Positions 52,411 through 61,811 of a stretch of DNA of 64,000 bases are shown here, one piece after another. This stretch comes from Burkholderiaceae bacterium 16 (GTDB lineage: Bacteria > Pseudomonadota > Gammaproteobacteria > Burkholderiales > Burkholderiaceae). Each line of letters starts with the position of its first letter. Within the stretch, counting starts at the first letter, position 1. The notes beneath the pieces were generated by a model, which was not told the origin of the DNA, did no database searches, and saw nothing but the letters and a program-made list of their open reading frames with translations. The translations under genes and the position numbers were made by a program. The stretch spans positions 1 through 64,000 of the forward strand of contig JYOD01000017.1 in NCBI GenBank assembly GCA_000955785.1, read 5' to 3'.

Positions 52411-53118
52411 CTATAGGCCGGTCTTGTCGAGCGATATCCCCAATTCGCCAGCCATGCGCTCAACCAGCGCCTGCAGTCGTGCCACCTTCTCGGCCAACTC
52501 CTTCTGCTCGGCCTTCAGAGCCTCGAACTCCGAAGGCGGGATCGACTCGTCGGCGGTGCCGCGGTCGGGCATATCCTCCAGGCTGACTTCGCCGCACAGC
52601 AGGTGCATCCAGCGATTCTCGCGTCCGCCGGGCGCGCGCGGCAGCTTCACCACGAAAGGCGGCTCGGCCGAGGCGAGTTCTTCCAGGAACACTTCGACCG
52701 AGGAGATGTCGGCAAAGGCATGCAGGCGCGCGGAGTTCAGCCGCAACTCCGCTACCGTCTGCGGACCGCGCAGCAGCAGCGTCGCGAGCAGCGCGACCGA
52801 CTGGCTCGGCACGCCCAGCACGCGCTTCATGTTCTGCTCGAAGCGCGGCACGCGGCTGCTGCTGCCTTCCATCACCAGGCTCAGGCGTTTCAGGCCATCG
52901 ATGGCGGTGAGTATCTCGGCCTCGGTGGCATTCATCACCGGAGAGCGCGCGGTTTTCTGGTTGCAGCCCGAAGTCAGCGCGTTGAGCGACAGCGGGTAAG
53001 TGTCTGGCACGGTGTGCTGCTTTTCGAGCAGCACGGCCAGCACGCGGCCCTCAAGCTGGGTCAGGGAACGAATGGCTGGGCGCGCAGGGGTGTCGGAATC
53101 GGGGGTCATTGTTCGCAT
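52411..53118 (-). CDS. YceH-family protein (DUF480)
   Basis: A 235-residue cytoplasmic protein of the UPF0502/YceH family with two winged-helix-like domains. Typical blocks are LTQLEGRVLAVLLEKQHTVPDTYPLSLNALTSGCNQKTAR, LRGPQTVAELRLNSARLH, FADISSVEVFLEELA and the C-terminal coiled helix FEALKAEQKELAEKVARLQALVERM. The function in bacteria is unknown. ATG 53118 is used; ATG 53109 is an alternative without difference in domain content. Confidence 0.93.
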   Translation of the reverse strand: MRTMTPDSDTPARPAIRSLTQLEGRVLAVLLEKQHTVPDTYPLSLNALTSGCNQKTARSPVMNATEAEILTAIDGLKRLSLVMEGSSSRVPRFEQNMKRVLGVPSQSVALLATLLLRGPQTVAELRLNSARLHAFADISSVEVFLEELASAEPPFVVKLPRAPGGRENRWMHLLCGEVSLEDMPDRGTADESIPPSEFEALKAEQKELAEKVARLQALVERMAGELGISLDKTGL

Positions 53119-53662
53119 CGCTAGGTGAAGCTACTTGCTCCGGCCCGGTCGTGGGTCAGTCAGGAGCGCTTTGTTTGGTGGCCATATGATATCCGGTCGG
53201 AGTTGCGAGCAGCGGCAGCGGAGTGATCGCGGGCAAGGCGGCTTGCTGTTTGCCGCGAAATTTCCGCGGCGTGCGCCGGCGTATCTCGGCCAGGCTCCTT
53301 GCAACGATCTCGCAGTTCTGCACGGCTTGCGCGTTATGAAAATAATTCCAGCGTTTGAAAATAAACTGGATAAAATCATTTGGTGTTTCCGAAAGATATA
53401 GATGAGGCGGGCACGATTTACGGTGTCTCCGAGGTCCGGAGTGGAATGGATTAAGCATTATCTAATTCTGGTATTCACGAAAACAAAAATGCTACATCCA
53501 TGAAACGGGATGCCATCCTGTTTTCGTCGCTCGTCTTTTCCTGTTTCACAATGAAAAATCCTTGGCCATGACGCTGGTGGCGCATTAACCCGTTTACCTA
53601 CACGCCGCCAGCCGGTTAAATCCGGCGGCAGACATACACCAACAACAGCGGGGAGACCCAAG
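53119..53662. other. Intergenic region before the lipase gene
   Basis: This 544-bp gap holds promoters for yceH (minus) and the lipase-like gene (plus). It has a stem-loop GCCGCG/CGCGGC at 53252-53270 without a T run and an AT-rich stretch 53330-53400, the lowest-GC part nearby. No gene is supported; minus frames of 53156-53458 and 53458-53895 are not coding by composition. Confidence 0.4.
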
Positions 53663-55258
53663 ATGCGTTTGACCATGCGGAAGGTGGGCTTCGCAGCCCT
53701 GATGTGTTTCGCCCTTAGCGCAGGCGTAATCGCCCAGTCGGCGTCATGGTGCGGCGCGGGCGGCTGCAACGGCAAGAACAGTGGACGCGGCCAACTCCTG
53801 GACCAGAAAACCACGCTCCGCCTGAGCGCGAGCGCGCTCACAGGTCTCCTGAACGCAAGCGACTCAGGCCGCCAGCTACTACAGATCGCCGGCACCCCAA
53901 CCTGCGACCTCGAGATCGTATACTTCCGTTACCGCACCATCGGCGGCGCGCGCGAAGCCACCAACGCCAGCGGCGCCCTGATGATCCCGGGAGGCAGCGC
54001 ATGCAGCGGACCCCGCCCGACCTTGATGTACGCGCACGGCACCACAACCTATCGCAATTACAATCTCGCCGACCTGACGCAAAAAGATGAAGGAAACGGC
54101 GACGGCGCCCTGGAAGGCATCAGCGTTGCCGCCATGTACGCCGCCCAGGGCTATATCGTGGTGGCAAGCAACTACGCGGGATACGCGGGCTCCGATCTGT
54201 CCTATCACCCCTACCTGAATGCCGATCAGCAGTCGGCCGACATGATCGACTCGCTCCGGGCCGCGCTGGTTGCCCTGAGCAATGCCGACGCGGGAAAGGC
54301 GGCCCGCGAAAACGGCAAGCTCTTTATAACGGGATATTCGCAGGGCGGCCACGTTGCCATGGCCACGCACCGCGCGCTGCAGGCGGCGGGCATCAACGTA
54401 ACGGCGGCCTCGACGGGTTCAGGGCCTTATACCCTGGCCGCCACGGGCGACGCGCTGATTGCGGGCGAGGTGAACCTTGGCGCCACCGTGTTCACGACGT
54501 TGGTGGCAACGAGTTACCAGAATGCCTACGGCAACCTCTACCGCAGGCCCGGCGACTTCTATGAGCCCGCCTACGTGCGCGGCATCGAGGATCTCCTGCC
54601 CAGCGTAACGCCAATCGATACCCTGATCGGCAACGGAGAACTCCCCGCCACGGCGCTCTTCAGCCCCCACACTCCCGCCCCGCAGTTCGCCTCGCTGACT
54701 CCGCCGGCTTCGCCCCCGCTGGTGCCCCCCGAACTGACGGCATTCTTTACCCTTGGATTCGGCAGGCCCCACCTGGTGCGTAACACCTACCGTCTCAGCC
54801 TGCTGGAAGACCAACTGGTGAATCCGGATGGCGCGTTCCCGGCCACCACGGCGGCAATGGCGCCCGCAAGCAGCCCGGCGACCCCGCTGCGCCAGGCATT
54901 CAAGCGAAACGATCTGCGCAACTGGGCACCGCGTGTCCCGGTCCAGCTCTGCGGTGGGCGATTCGACCCGACGGTGTATTTTTTCAACGCGACCGTTCAG
55001 CAGGCGTACTGGCGGAGCGCGAAGGTGCCGGCGCACTTGACCTCTGTGCTGGATGTCGACGCACCTGTCTCCGGGCCTGGCGATCCTTATGCCGCGATCA
55101 AGCAGGGCTTCGCGCTCGCGAAGGCAACGTTCGCTGCGCAGGCGGTCGCGGGAGGCGCCAGGGATGGTGGTGCGTCAGCGGTGCTGCAGGCCTACCACGA
55201 CGAACTGGTGGCGCCGTTCTGCATGGTTGCCGCGCGGGGCTTCTTCCAGAATTTCTGA
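53663..55258 (+). CDS. Secreted lipase-like alpha/beta hydrolase
   Basis: A 531-residue exported esterase or lipase. The signal (MRKVGFAALMCFALSAGVIAQ) is followed by a mature start with CGAGGC. The nucleophile elbow is FITGYSQGGHVAMAT (GxSxG), the acid may be in CGGRFDPTVYFFN and the His in the C-terminal YHDELVAPF region, though these two are guesses. YAHGTTTYRNY near the start provides the oxyanion hole. It resembles secretory lipases of bacteria and fungi. GGGGAG lies 7 nt before ATG 53663. Natural substrate is unknown; esters or short polyesters are possible. Confidence 0.85.
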   Translation: MRLTMRKVGFAALMCFALSAGVIAQSASWCGAGGCNGKNSGRGQLLDQKTTLRLSASALTGLLNASDSGRQLLQIAGTPTCDLEIVYFRYRTIGGAREATNASGALMIPGGSACSGPRPTLMYAHGTTTYRNYNLADLTQKDEGNGDGALEGISVAAMYAAQGYIVVASNYAGYAGSDLSYHPYLNADQQSADMIDSLRAALVALSNADAGKAARENGKLFITGYSQGGHVAMATHRALQAAGINVTAASTGSGPYTLAATGDALIAGEVNLGATVFTTLVATSYQNAYGNLYRRPGDFYEPAYVRGIEDLLPSVTPIDTLIGNGELPATALFSPHTPAPQFASLTPPASPPLVPPELTAFFTLGFGRPHLVRNTYRLSLLEDQLVNPDGAFPATTAAMAPASSPATPLRQAFKRNDLRNWAPRVPVQLCGGRFDPTVYFFNATVQQAYWRSAKVPAHLTSVLDVDAPVSGPGDPYAAIKQGFALAKATFAAQAVAGGARDGGASAVLQAYHDELVAPFCMVAARGFFQNF

Positions 55259-55320
55259 GATTGGCGGGGCGACCGCGGCCGGTACGTGCCGCGGATTGTC
55301 CCGCCCAGCCATCGGCCGAG

Positions 55321-56649
55321 CTAGTCGCGCGCCTCCATCTTCCGGTTAAACCAAAGCGCCAGCAATGTACAGACCGCTCCGGATAGCAGATAGCCGCTGA
55401 CAGCAACCAGCCCGAACTCCACCGACAACCCCAGCGCGACCAGCGGCGCAAATGCCGCCCCGAACAGCCACGCAAAATCAGAAGTCAGCGCCGCGCCGGT
55501 ATAGCGGAACCTGGCGTCGAAGTTCGCCGTGACGGCGCCCGCGGCCTGCCCATAAGACAAGCCCAGCAAGCCGAAACCGATCAGGATGAACGTGTCTTGC
55601 CGGGCCGGGCCGCCATCCATCAGGTAGGGCGCGAACAAGCTGAAGATGGCGATCAGGATCGCCATCAGCGCCAGCGTCGTGCGTCTGCCGATGCGGTCCG
55701 CGATCAGGCCGGATGCGATGGTGGCCGCCATGGCGATCCCCGCGCCCGCGATCTGGACGATGAGCACGGAGCTGATGTCCTGCGTCTCGTGCAGCGCGAC
55801 CCACGACAGCGGGAACACGGTGACCAGATGGAACAGCGCATAGCTCGCCAGCGCGGCGAACGCACCGATGAAGAGGTTATAGCCCTGCTCGCGAAGCAAT
55901 GCGACCGGGTTGATCGGCTCCAGTTCTCCCTCGTCCAGCAACTCGGTGTACTCACGGGTCACCACCAGCCTCAGGCGCGCGAAAAGGGCAACCACGTTGA
56001 TCGCGAACGCTACGTAGAACGGATAGCGCCAGCCCCAGTCCAGGAACTCATCGAACTCCAGGGTAACGCGCAGGAAGAGGAACAACGAACCGGCGATCAG
56101 AAAGCCGATTGGCGCGCCTAGCTGTCCCAGCATCGAATACCAGCCCCGGCGGTGTGGCGGGGCATTCAACGCCAGCAGCGAAGGCAACCCGTCCCACGAG
56201 CCGCCCAATGCGATGCCCTGCAGGATGCGAAGGAGGGCCAGCAATACGATGGACGTACGCCCGAGCGTGTCGAAGCCAGGCAGGAACGCCATGCCCGCGG
56301 TAGCCGTGCCCAGTACGAACAGCGCCGCCGTCAGCTTGATGCTGCGCCCCCAGCGGTGCTGGATGGCCATGAACAGCGCCGTCCCGAAGGGCCGGGCGAT
56401 GAACGCGAAGGAGAAGATGGTGAAGGAGAGCAGCAGTCCGTCAAGCTGTCTGACGAAGGGGAAGAAGACGGAGGGAAAGACCAGCACCGAGGCGATGCCG
56501 TACACGAAGAAGTCGAAATACTCGGAAGCGCGTCCGATGACGACGCCGGCGGCGATCTCTCCCGGAGCGACCTCCCGGTGCATGGCTTCGCGCTCTGTCA
56601 GGGCCGGGGATGGTGACGGGTCGTGCTGGTGCGTAGCGCTTGACATCAT
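55321..56649 (-). CDS. MFS transporter (metabolite:H+ symporter family)
   Basis: A 442-residue, 12-helix major facilitator of the sugar/aromatic-acid/metabolite:proton symporter type. It has the family start ASEYFDFFVYGIASVLVFPSVFFP, a degenerate loop 2-3 motif (RPFGTALFMAIQHRWGRS) and GLIADRIGRRTTL between helices 8 and 9. The substrate is unknown. It is divergent from cyoA with an inverted repeat between them. The start is one of two adjacent ATGs (56649 or 56646), with GAGGG upstream. Confidence 0.9.
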   Translation of the reverse strand: MMSSATHQHDPSPSPALTEREAMHREVAPGEIAAGVVIGRASEYFDFFVYGIASVLVFPSVFFPFVRQLDGLLLSFTIFSFAFIARPFGTALFMAIQHRWGRSIKLTAALFVLGTATAGMAFLPGFDTLGRTSIVLLALLRILQGIALGGSWDGLPSLLALNAPPHRRGWYSMLGQLGAPIGFLIAGSLFLFLRVTLEFDEFLDWGWRYPFYVAFAINVVALFARLRLVVTREYTELLDEGELEPINPVALLREQGYNLFIGAFAALASYALFHLVTVFPLSWVALHETQDISSVLIVQIAGAGIAMAATIASGLIADRIGRRTTLALMAILIAIFSLFAPYLMDGGPARQDTFILIGFGLLGLSYGQAAGAVTANFDARFRYTGAALTSDFAWLFGAAFAPLVALGLSVEFGLVAVSGYLLSGAVCTLLALWFNRKMEARD

Positions 56650-56697
56650 CAGGCCCTCTCGTGGTTCGGGGTGGCGTTTTGTGTCACTCCTTTAAGA

Positions 56698-56724
56698 ATG
56701 GCACTTCTTTGACTACAGTGCCAT
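56698..56724. promoter_or_regulatory. Perfect inverted repeat between MFS and cyoA
   Basis: ATGGCACT (56698-56705) and AGTGCCAT (56717-56724) form an exact 8-bp inverted repeat with an 11-bp spacer, centre to centre about two turns apart. It sits 48 bp from the MFS start and 62 bp from the chosen cyoA start, an expected operator position for both. No regulator gene is adjacent. Confidence 0.6.
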
Positions 56725-56786
56725 AGGAAATGTTGAGTTTCCGCTGCCAGACCACCGGCGTAGTTTCAACGATCACTTCCACGGCT

Positions 56787-57860
56787 ATGCAATTTCGCAT
56801 TCGGAGAGTGCCATCCCGCTACGCAAGGCGAGGGTGGCTGTTGCTTCCTGCCATCCTGCTGTTGACGGGCTGCAACGCGGTATTGCTAGCCCCGGCCGGC
56901 GACCTTGCGGTCAGGCAGCGTGATTTAATCATCATTTCAACCGGCTTGATGCTGCTGATCATCCTGCCGGTGATCGCCCTGACGCTGCTGTTCGCGTGGC
57001 GCTACCGCGCCTCCAACCGGGAGGCGGTCTATGAGCCGGACTGGGACCATTCCACCTTGCTGGAACTGGTGATCTGGGCCGCGCCGCTGCTCATCATCAT
57101 CGCCCTGGGCGCGCTGACCTGGGTCAGCACCCACAAGCTGGACCCTTACCAGTCGCTGAGCCGCATCGACGCACGGCGCGATGTGCCCATGGGGGTGGCG
57201 CCAATGACGGTCGAGGTGGTTGCGCTGGACTGGAAGTGGCTTTTCTTCTACCCCGAGCTGGGCATCGCCACGGTCAACGAACTGGCGGCGCCGGTGGACC
57301 AGCCGATCCGTTTCAAGATCACGGCCTCCACGGTGATGAATTCCTTCTTCATCCCCTCGCTGGCGGGACAGGTCTATGCCATGCCCGGCATGGAGACCCA
57401 GCTCCACGCTGTCATCAACCGGCCCGGGGTCTACGAGGGCTTCTCCGCCAACTACAGCGGCGCGGGCTTCTCCGGCATGTACTTCAAGTTCCATGGCATG
57501 AGCACCGAGGAGTTCGAGCGCTGGGTCCGGCAAGCCAGGGCCGGAGGCGGCGTATTGACGCGCGACGCCTACCTGCAGCTGGAAAAACCCAGCGAACTGG
57601 AGCCGGTACGCCGTTACGCCAGCGTGGCGCCAGGCTTGTACGATGCGATCCTGAACCGCTGCGTGGAAGCCAATCGCCCTTGCATCAAGGACATGATGGC
57701 CATGAGCGCGAGCCGCGGGCAGGGCAAGCCGCGGTCCTTCGATGTGGCCGCGCTCGAGGGCGGGGCCGGAACACGAACCGGCGCCATCTGCACGGCGGGT
57801 GACCCCGCCGGCATTGGCAATGGTCCCGCCGCAGCATCCGCGAGGGTGTCGCCGCGATGA
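56787..57860 (+). CDS. cyoA: Cytochrome bo3 quinol oxidase subunit II
   Basis: Subunit II of the bo3-type ubiquinol oxidase, 357 residues. It has a lipoprotein signal ending LLTGC (Cys29), two membrane helices ([44 protein letters not shown]) and a periplasmic cupredoxin-like domain ([38 protein letters not shown]) that lacks the Cu(A) Cys/His ligands, the mark of quinol rather than cytochrome c oxidases. The C-terminus is long. The ATG at 56787 has no clear ribosome site; ATG 56730 is in frame but gives an atypical signal. It begins the cyoABCD-SURF1 operon. Confidence 0.93.
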   Translation: MQFRIRRVPSRYARRGWLLLPAILLLTGCNAVLLAPAGDLAVRQRDLIIISTGLMLLIILPVIALTLLFAWRYRASNREAVYEPDWDHSTLLELVIWAAPLLIIIALGALTWVSTHKLDPYQSLSRIDARRDVPMGVAPMTVEVVALDWKWLFFYPELGIATVNELAAPVDQPIRFKITASTVMNSFFIPSLAGQVYAMPGMETQLHAVINRPGVYEGFSANYSGAGFSGMYFKFHGMSTEEFERWVRQARAGGGVLTRDAYLQLEKPSELEPVRRYASVAPGLYDAILNRCVEANRPCIKDMMAMSASRGQGKPRSFDVAALEGGAGTRTGAICTAGDPAGIGNGPAAASARVSPR

Positions 57861-57912
57861 CCCGCCGCTCCCCGATTCCCGCAACAACGCCCCTGCGGCC
57901 CTGGTGACCACC

Positions 57913-59916
57913 ATGCCCGAGCACCTTGACCTCGCGAAGCTGATATTCGGCCGCCTGACCTGGGAAGCGATTCCCTTCCACGAGCCCATCCTGCTGGTGA
58001 CCTTCCTGGTGGTCGCGGCCGGCGGCCTGGCGCTGGTCGGCGCGCTGACGTACTTCCGGGTGTGGGGGTACCTGTGGCACGAGTGGTTCACCAGCATCGA
58101 CCACAAGAAGATCGGCGTCATGTATGTCGTGCTCGGCATCGTCATGCTGCTGCGAGGCTTTGCCGACGCGATCATGATGCGCCTGCAGCAGTCGATCTCC
58201 TTTGGCGATTCGCTGGGCTACCTGCCGCCGCACCACTATGACCAGATCTTCAGCGCGCACGGCGTGATCATGATCTTCTTCGTGGCCATGCCGCTGGTCA
58301 CCGGGCTCATGAACTTCGTGGTGCCGTTGCAGATCGGCGCGCGCGACGTGGCCTTCCCCTTCCTCAATAACTTCAGTTTCTGGATGACCGTCGGCGGTGC
58401 CGTGCTGGTGATGATGTCGCTGTTCGTGGGCGAGTTCGCGCGCACCGGCTGGCTGGCCTATCCGCCGCTGTCCGGCATCCTGCAAAGTCCTGATGTGGGT
58501 GTGGATTACTACATATGGGGCTTGCAGGTCGCGGGGCTGGGGACGCTGCTCTCGGGCATCAACCTGCTCGTGACCATCGTGAAGATGCGCGCGCCGGGCA
58601 TGACCATGATGAAGATGCCGGTCTTTACGTGGACGGCGCTGTGCACCAACGTGCTGATCATCGCTGCTTTCCCGGTGCTGACCGCCGTGCTGGCCCTGCT
58701 GGCGCTGGACCGCTACGCGGGCTTTAACTTCTTCACCAACGATCTCGGCGGCAACGCCATGATGTACGTCAACCTGATCTGGATCTGGGGCCACCCGGAG
58801 GTGTACATCCTGATCCTGCCCGCCTTCGGCATCTTCTCGGAAGTGGTGTCGACCTTCTGCGGCAAGCGCCTCTTTGGCTATGCGTCGATGGTGTACGCCA
58901 CGGTGGTGATCACGGTGCTGTCCTATCTCGTCTGGCTGCATCACTTCTTCACCATGGGATCGGGCGCCAGCGTCAATTCCTTTTTCGGCATCACCACCAT
59001 GATCATCTCGATCCCGACCGGGGCGAAGATGTTCAACTGGCTGTTCACCATGTACCACGGCCGCATCCGCTTCGAGGTGCCGATGCTCTGGACCATCGGC
59101 TTCATGGTGACCTTTGTCATCGGGGGCATGACCGGCGTGCTGCTGGCCGTGCCGCCCGCCGATTTCTCGCTGCACAACAGCCTCTTCCTGATCGCGCACT
59201 TCCATAACGTGATCATCGGCGGCGTGCTGTTCGGGATGATGGCCGGCATTACCTACTGGTTCCCCAAGGCCTTCGGCTACCGGCTCGATCCCTTCTGGGG
59301 CAAGTGCTCGTTCTGGTTCTGGCTGGTTGGCTTCTACGTTGCCTTCATGCCGCTCTATGTGCTCGGCCTGATGGGCATCACGCGCCGCATGAGCCATTTC
59401 GAGGATGCGTCCCTGCAGATCTGGTTCCAGCTCGCGGCCTTCGGCGCCCTGCTGATCGCGCTTGGCATCGGCAGCTTCCTGATCCAGCTGGTGGTCAGCT
59501 TCCGCCGGCGCGAGTCGCTGCGCGACACCACCGGAGACCCGTGGGACGGCCGCACGCTGGAGTGGTCCACCTCTTCGCCGCCGCCCGCCTATAACTTCGC
59601 CTTTACGCCGGTCATCCACGACAACGACGCATGGTGGCAGATGAAGTCCCTGCAATACCAGCGCCCGCAGCAGGGTTTCATACCGATCCACATGCCGAAG
59701 AACACCGCCGCCGGGATCATAATCGCGGGCCTTAGCACGTTGTTCGGCTTTGCCATGATCTGGCATATGTGGCTGATCGCCGTGGTCTCGTTCGTTGCCA
59801 CCCTGGTAGTGGCAATCGGCCATACCTTCAACTACAAGCGCGACTACTACATCCCGGCCGACGTCGTCGTCCGCACCGAGGCAGAGCGCTCGCGCCTGCT
59901 TGCCAGCCATGGTTGA
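57913..59916 (+). CDS. cyoB: Cytochrome bo3 quinol oxidase subunit I
   Basis: The catalytic subunit, a haem-copper oxidase of 667 residues. It contains the low-spin haem ligand in [15 protein letters not shown], the Cu(B) and cross-linked Tyr motif [12 protein letters not shown], the Cu(B) histidine pair in LHHFFTMG, and the haem ligands in [12 protein letters not shown]. The N-terminus includes [14 protein letters not shown] and [14 protein letters not shown]. About 15 membrane helices are expected. ATG 57913 is 53 bp after cyoA and its stop overlaps cyoC by 8 bp. Confidence 0.97.
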   Translation: MPEHLDLAKLIFGRLTWEAIPFHEPILLVTFLVVAAGGLALVGALTYFRVWGYLWHEWFTSIDHKKIGVMYVVLGIVMLLRGFADAIMMRLQQSISFGDSLGYLPPHHYDQIFSAHGVIMIFFVAMPLVTGLMNFVVPLQIGARDVAFPFLNNFSFWMTVGGAVLVMMSLFVGEFARTGWLAYPPLSGILQSPDVGVDYYIWGLQVAGLGTLLSGINLLVTIVKMRAPGMTMMKMPVFTWTALCTNVLIIAAFPVLTAVLALLALDRYAGFNFFTNDLGGNAMMYVNLIWIWGHPEVYILILPAFGIFSEVVSTFCGKRLFGYASMVYATVVITVLSYLVWLHHFFTMGSGASVNSFFGITTMIISIPTGAKMFNWLFTMYHGRIRFEVPMLWTIGFMVTFVIGGMTGVLLAVPPADFSLHNSLFLIAHFHNVIIGGVLFGMMAGITYWFPKAFGYRLDPFWGKCSFWFWLVGFYVAFMPLYVLGLMGITRRMSHFEDASLQIWFQLAAFGALLIALGIGSFLIQLVVSFRRRESLRDTTGDPWDGRTLEWSTSSPPPAYNFAFTPVIHDNDAWWQMKSLQYQRPQQGFIPIHMPKNTAAGIIIAGLSTLFGFAMIWHMWLIAVVSFVATLVVAIGHTFNYKRDYYIPADVVVRTEAERSRLLASHG

Positions 59917-60565
59917 AACCTCTCTCCCCTACGGCAGCGACGACACCAGCCTGCCTGAGCGGACGCGCGCGGAAGCGCTCCGTTTTCATGAACTGAGCGA
60001 GGTGCATCCGCAGAACGGCACGTTGCTCGGCTTCTGGCTGTACCTGATGAGCGACTGCCTCATCTTTGCCTGCCTGTTCGCCGTGTATGGCGTGCTGGGC
60101 CGCCGTTATGCCGGAGGTCCCACGGGCGCGGAGCTGTTCGAACTGCCGCTGGTCGCCCTCAACACCACCATGCTGCTGCTGTCGTCGATCACCTATGGCT
60201 TTGCCGTGCTGGAGATGCAGAAGGACAAGGTGCGCACGACGCTGATCTGGCTCGGCATTACCGGCCTGCTGGGCGCCACCTTCATCGGTATCGAACTCCA
60301 TGAGTTCGCGCACCTGGTCCACGACGGAGCGGGGCCGCAGCGCAGCGCTTTCCTGTCCTCGTTCTTCACGCTGGTGGGCACGCACGGCACGCACGTGACC
60401 GTGGGCATCGTCTGGCTGATCACGCTGATGGCGCAGGTCGGGCAGCATGGGCTGATTCCGGAAAACAAGCGCCGCCTGATGTGCCTGTCCATGTTCTGGC
60501 ACTTCCTGGACGTGGTCTGGATCGGCGTATTTACCTTCGTCTACCTGATGGGAGTGCTGCCATGA
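59909..60565 (+). CDS. cyoC: Cytochrome bo3 quinol oxidase subunit III
   Basis: Subunit III of the quinol oxidase, 218 residues with five helices: [89 protein letters not shown] and [24 protein letters not shown] 59909 lies inside the end of cyoB (8-bp overlap) and its stop overlaps the cyoD start (ATGA). Length and motif GTHGTHV are typical of the cyo type. Confidence 0.96.
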   Translation: MVETSLPYGSDDTSLPERTRAEALRFHELSEVHPQNGTLLGFWLYLMSDCLIFACLFAVYGVLGRRYAGGPTGAELFELPLVALNTTMLLLSSITYGFAVLEMQKDKVRTTLIWLGITGLLGATFIGIELHEFAHLVHDGAGPQRSAFLSSFFTLVGTHGTHVTVGIVWLITLMAQVGQHGLIPENKRRLMCLSMFWHFLDVVWIGVFTFVYLMGVLP

Positions 60566-60960
60566 GCGCGCATGACAATGCCCTCGCCGGGGCCGGCGAT
60601 GCCCATGGACATGAGCACCATGGCCACGACGACCACGCCCCCAGCACCTTCAGGGGCTACATGACGGGCTTCGTGCTCGCGGTGATCCTGACGGCCATCC
60701 CTTTCTGGCTGGTGATGGCAAAGGTGTTCGACAAGTCCAGCACGACGGCGCTGCTCGTGCTGGCCTGCGCCTCGGTGCAGATCGTCGTGCACATGATATA
60801 TTTCCTGCATATGAATGCCAGGTCGGAAGGCGGTTGGACCATGTTGGCGCTGATTTTCACCATCGTGCTGGTGGTCATCGCGCTGACTGGCTCGCTATGG
60901 GTGATGTTCCACCTCGACCAGAACATGATGCCGATGCACGATATGAAGAACCTGCCTTGA
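60562..60960 (+). CDS. cyoD: Cytochrome bo3 quinol oxidase subunit IV
   Basis: Subunit IV, 132 residues with a His/Asp-rich N-terminus (HGHEHHGHDDHAPS) and three helices (YMTGFVLAVILTAIPFWLVM, LLVLACASVQIVVHMIYFL, LALIFTIVLVVIALTGSLWV). GGAG lies 8 nt before ATG 60562. Its stop overlaps the SURF1 start (TTGA). It assists assembly of the copper site in subunit I. Confidence 0.96.
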   Translation: MSAHDNALAGAGDAHGHEHHGHDDHAPSTFRGYMTGFVLAVILTAIPFWLVMAKVFDKSSTTALLVLACASVQIVVHMIYFLHMNARSEGGWTMLALIFTIVLVVIALTGSLWVMFHLDQNMMPMHDMKNLP

Positions 60961-61784
60961 CTCTCCCGCAACAAGATTTAGCCCGCCCGACTCCCACTCG
61001 CAGACGAACCGCCGGTGCACTGATAGTGCTGGCCCTGGTTGCCGCTATCGCGGTCGCCGGGCTGGTTGCGCTTGGCACCTGGCAAGTCCAGCGGCGCGCC
61101 TGGAAGCTCGACCTCATCGAACGCGTGAACCAGCGGGTGCATGCCCCCGCCACGGCGGCGCCGGGCCCAGCTCAGTGGCCGCGCCTGAACAAGACGGACG
61201 ACGAATACCGGCGTGTGCAAGTGACCGGCACTTTCCTGCATGACCGCGAAACCCTGGTCCAGGCCGTGACGGAACTGGGTGGCGGCTTCTGGGTGCTGAC
61301 GCCGCTGCGCACGGCGGATGGCAGCGTGGTGCTGGTCAACCGGGGCTTTGTGCCGCCGGAGCAGCACGATCGCGCCACACGCAGCGGGAGCGACCCGGCC
61401 GGAGAGACCACGGTGACCGGCCTGTTGCGCTTCAGCGAGCCCGGCAACGGATTCCTGCGCAACAACGACCCGGCGGCCGGCCGCTGGTATGGACGCGATG
61501 TGCCCGCCATCGCCGCCGCCCGCGCGCTCACGAACGTGGCACCGTATTTCATCGATGCGGATGCGGCCGCGCCGGCCGGCGACGGCGGCAAGCGCGTCTG
61601 GCCGGAAGGCGGCCTGACGGTGGTCACCTTCAACAACAACCATCTCGGCTATGCCATTACCTGGTATGTACTGGCGCTGATGGCGGCTGGCGCCGCGTGC
61701 TACGTTGGCCGCGAGGAATACCGGCGGCTGCGCGGCGGCGCCGGGCAGGGCAAGGGCGAAGACGGGCAGCGCAGGCGGCAATAG
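60957..61784 (+). CDS. SURF1-family oxidase assembly protein
   Basis: A 275-residue inner-membrane protein with two helices (ALIVLALVAAIAVAGLVALG near the start, LGYAITWYVLALMAAGAACY near the end) and the SURF1 pattern GTWQVQRRAWKLDLIE, EYRRVQVTGTFLHDRE, GGFWVLTPLRTADGSVVLVNRGFVP. SURF1 proteins deliver haem to terminal oxidases. The start is TTG 60957, overlapping the cyoD stop, since no ATG or GTG precedes the first helix in this frame. In E. coli this place is held by cyoE (haem O synthase), which is absent here. Confidence 0.9.
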   Translation: MTLPQQDLARPTPTRRRTAGALIVLALVAAIAVAGLVALGTWQVQRRAWKLDLIERVNQRVHAPATAAPGPAQWPRLNKTDDEYRRVQVTGTFLHDRETLVQAVTELGGGFWVLTPLRTADGSVVLVNRGFVPPEQHDRATRSGSDPAGETTVTGLLRFSEPGNGFLRNNDPAAGRWYGRDVPAIAAARALTNVAPYFIDADAAAPAGDGGKRVWPEGGLTVVTFNNNHLGYAITWYVLALMAAGAACYVGREEYRRLRGGAGQGKGEDGQRRRQ

Positions 61785-61811
61785 CGCGCCGCCGTCCGGC
61801 TCGCGCGGCGC

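Noticed and set aside
57685..59910. A 741-codon open frame on the minus strand opposite cyoB
   Set aside because: Antisense shadow of cyoB; translation is extremely His/Gln/Asp-rich and has no recognisable domain.
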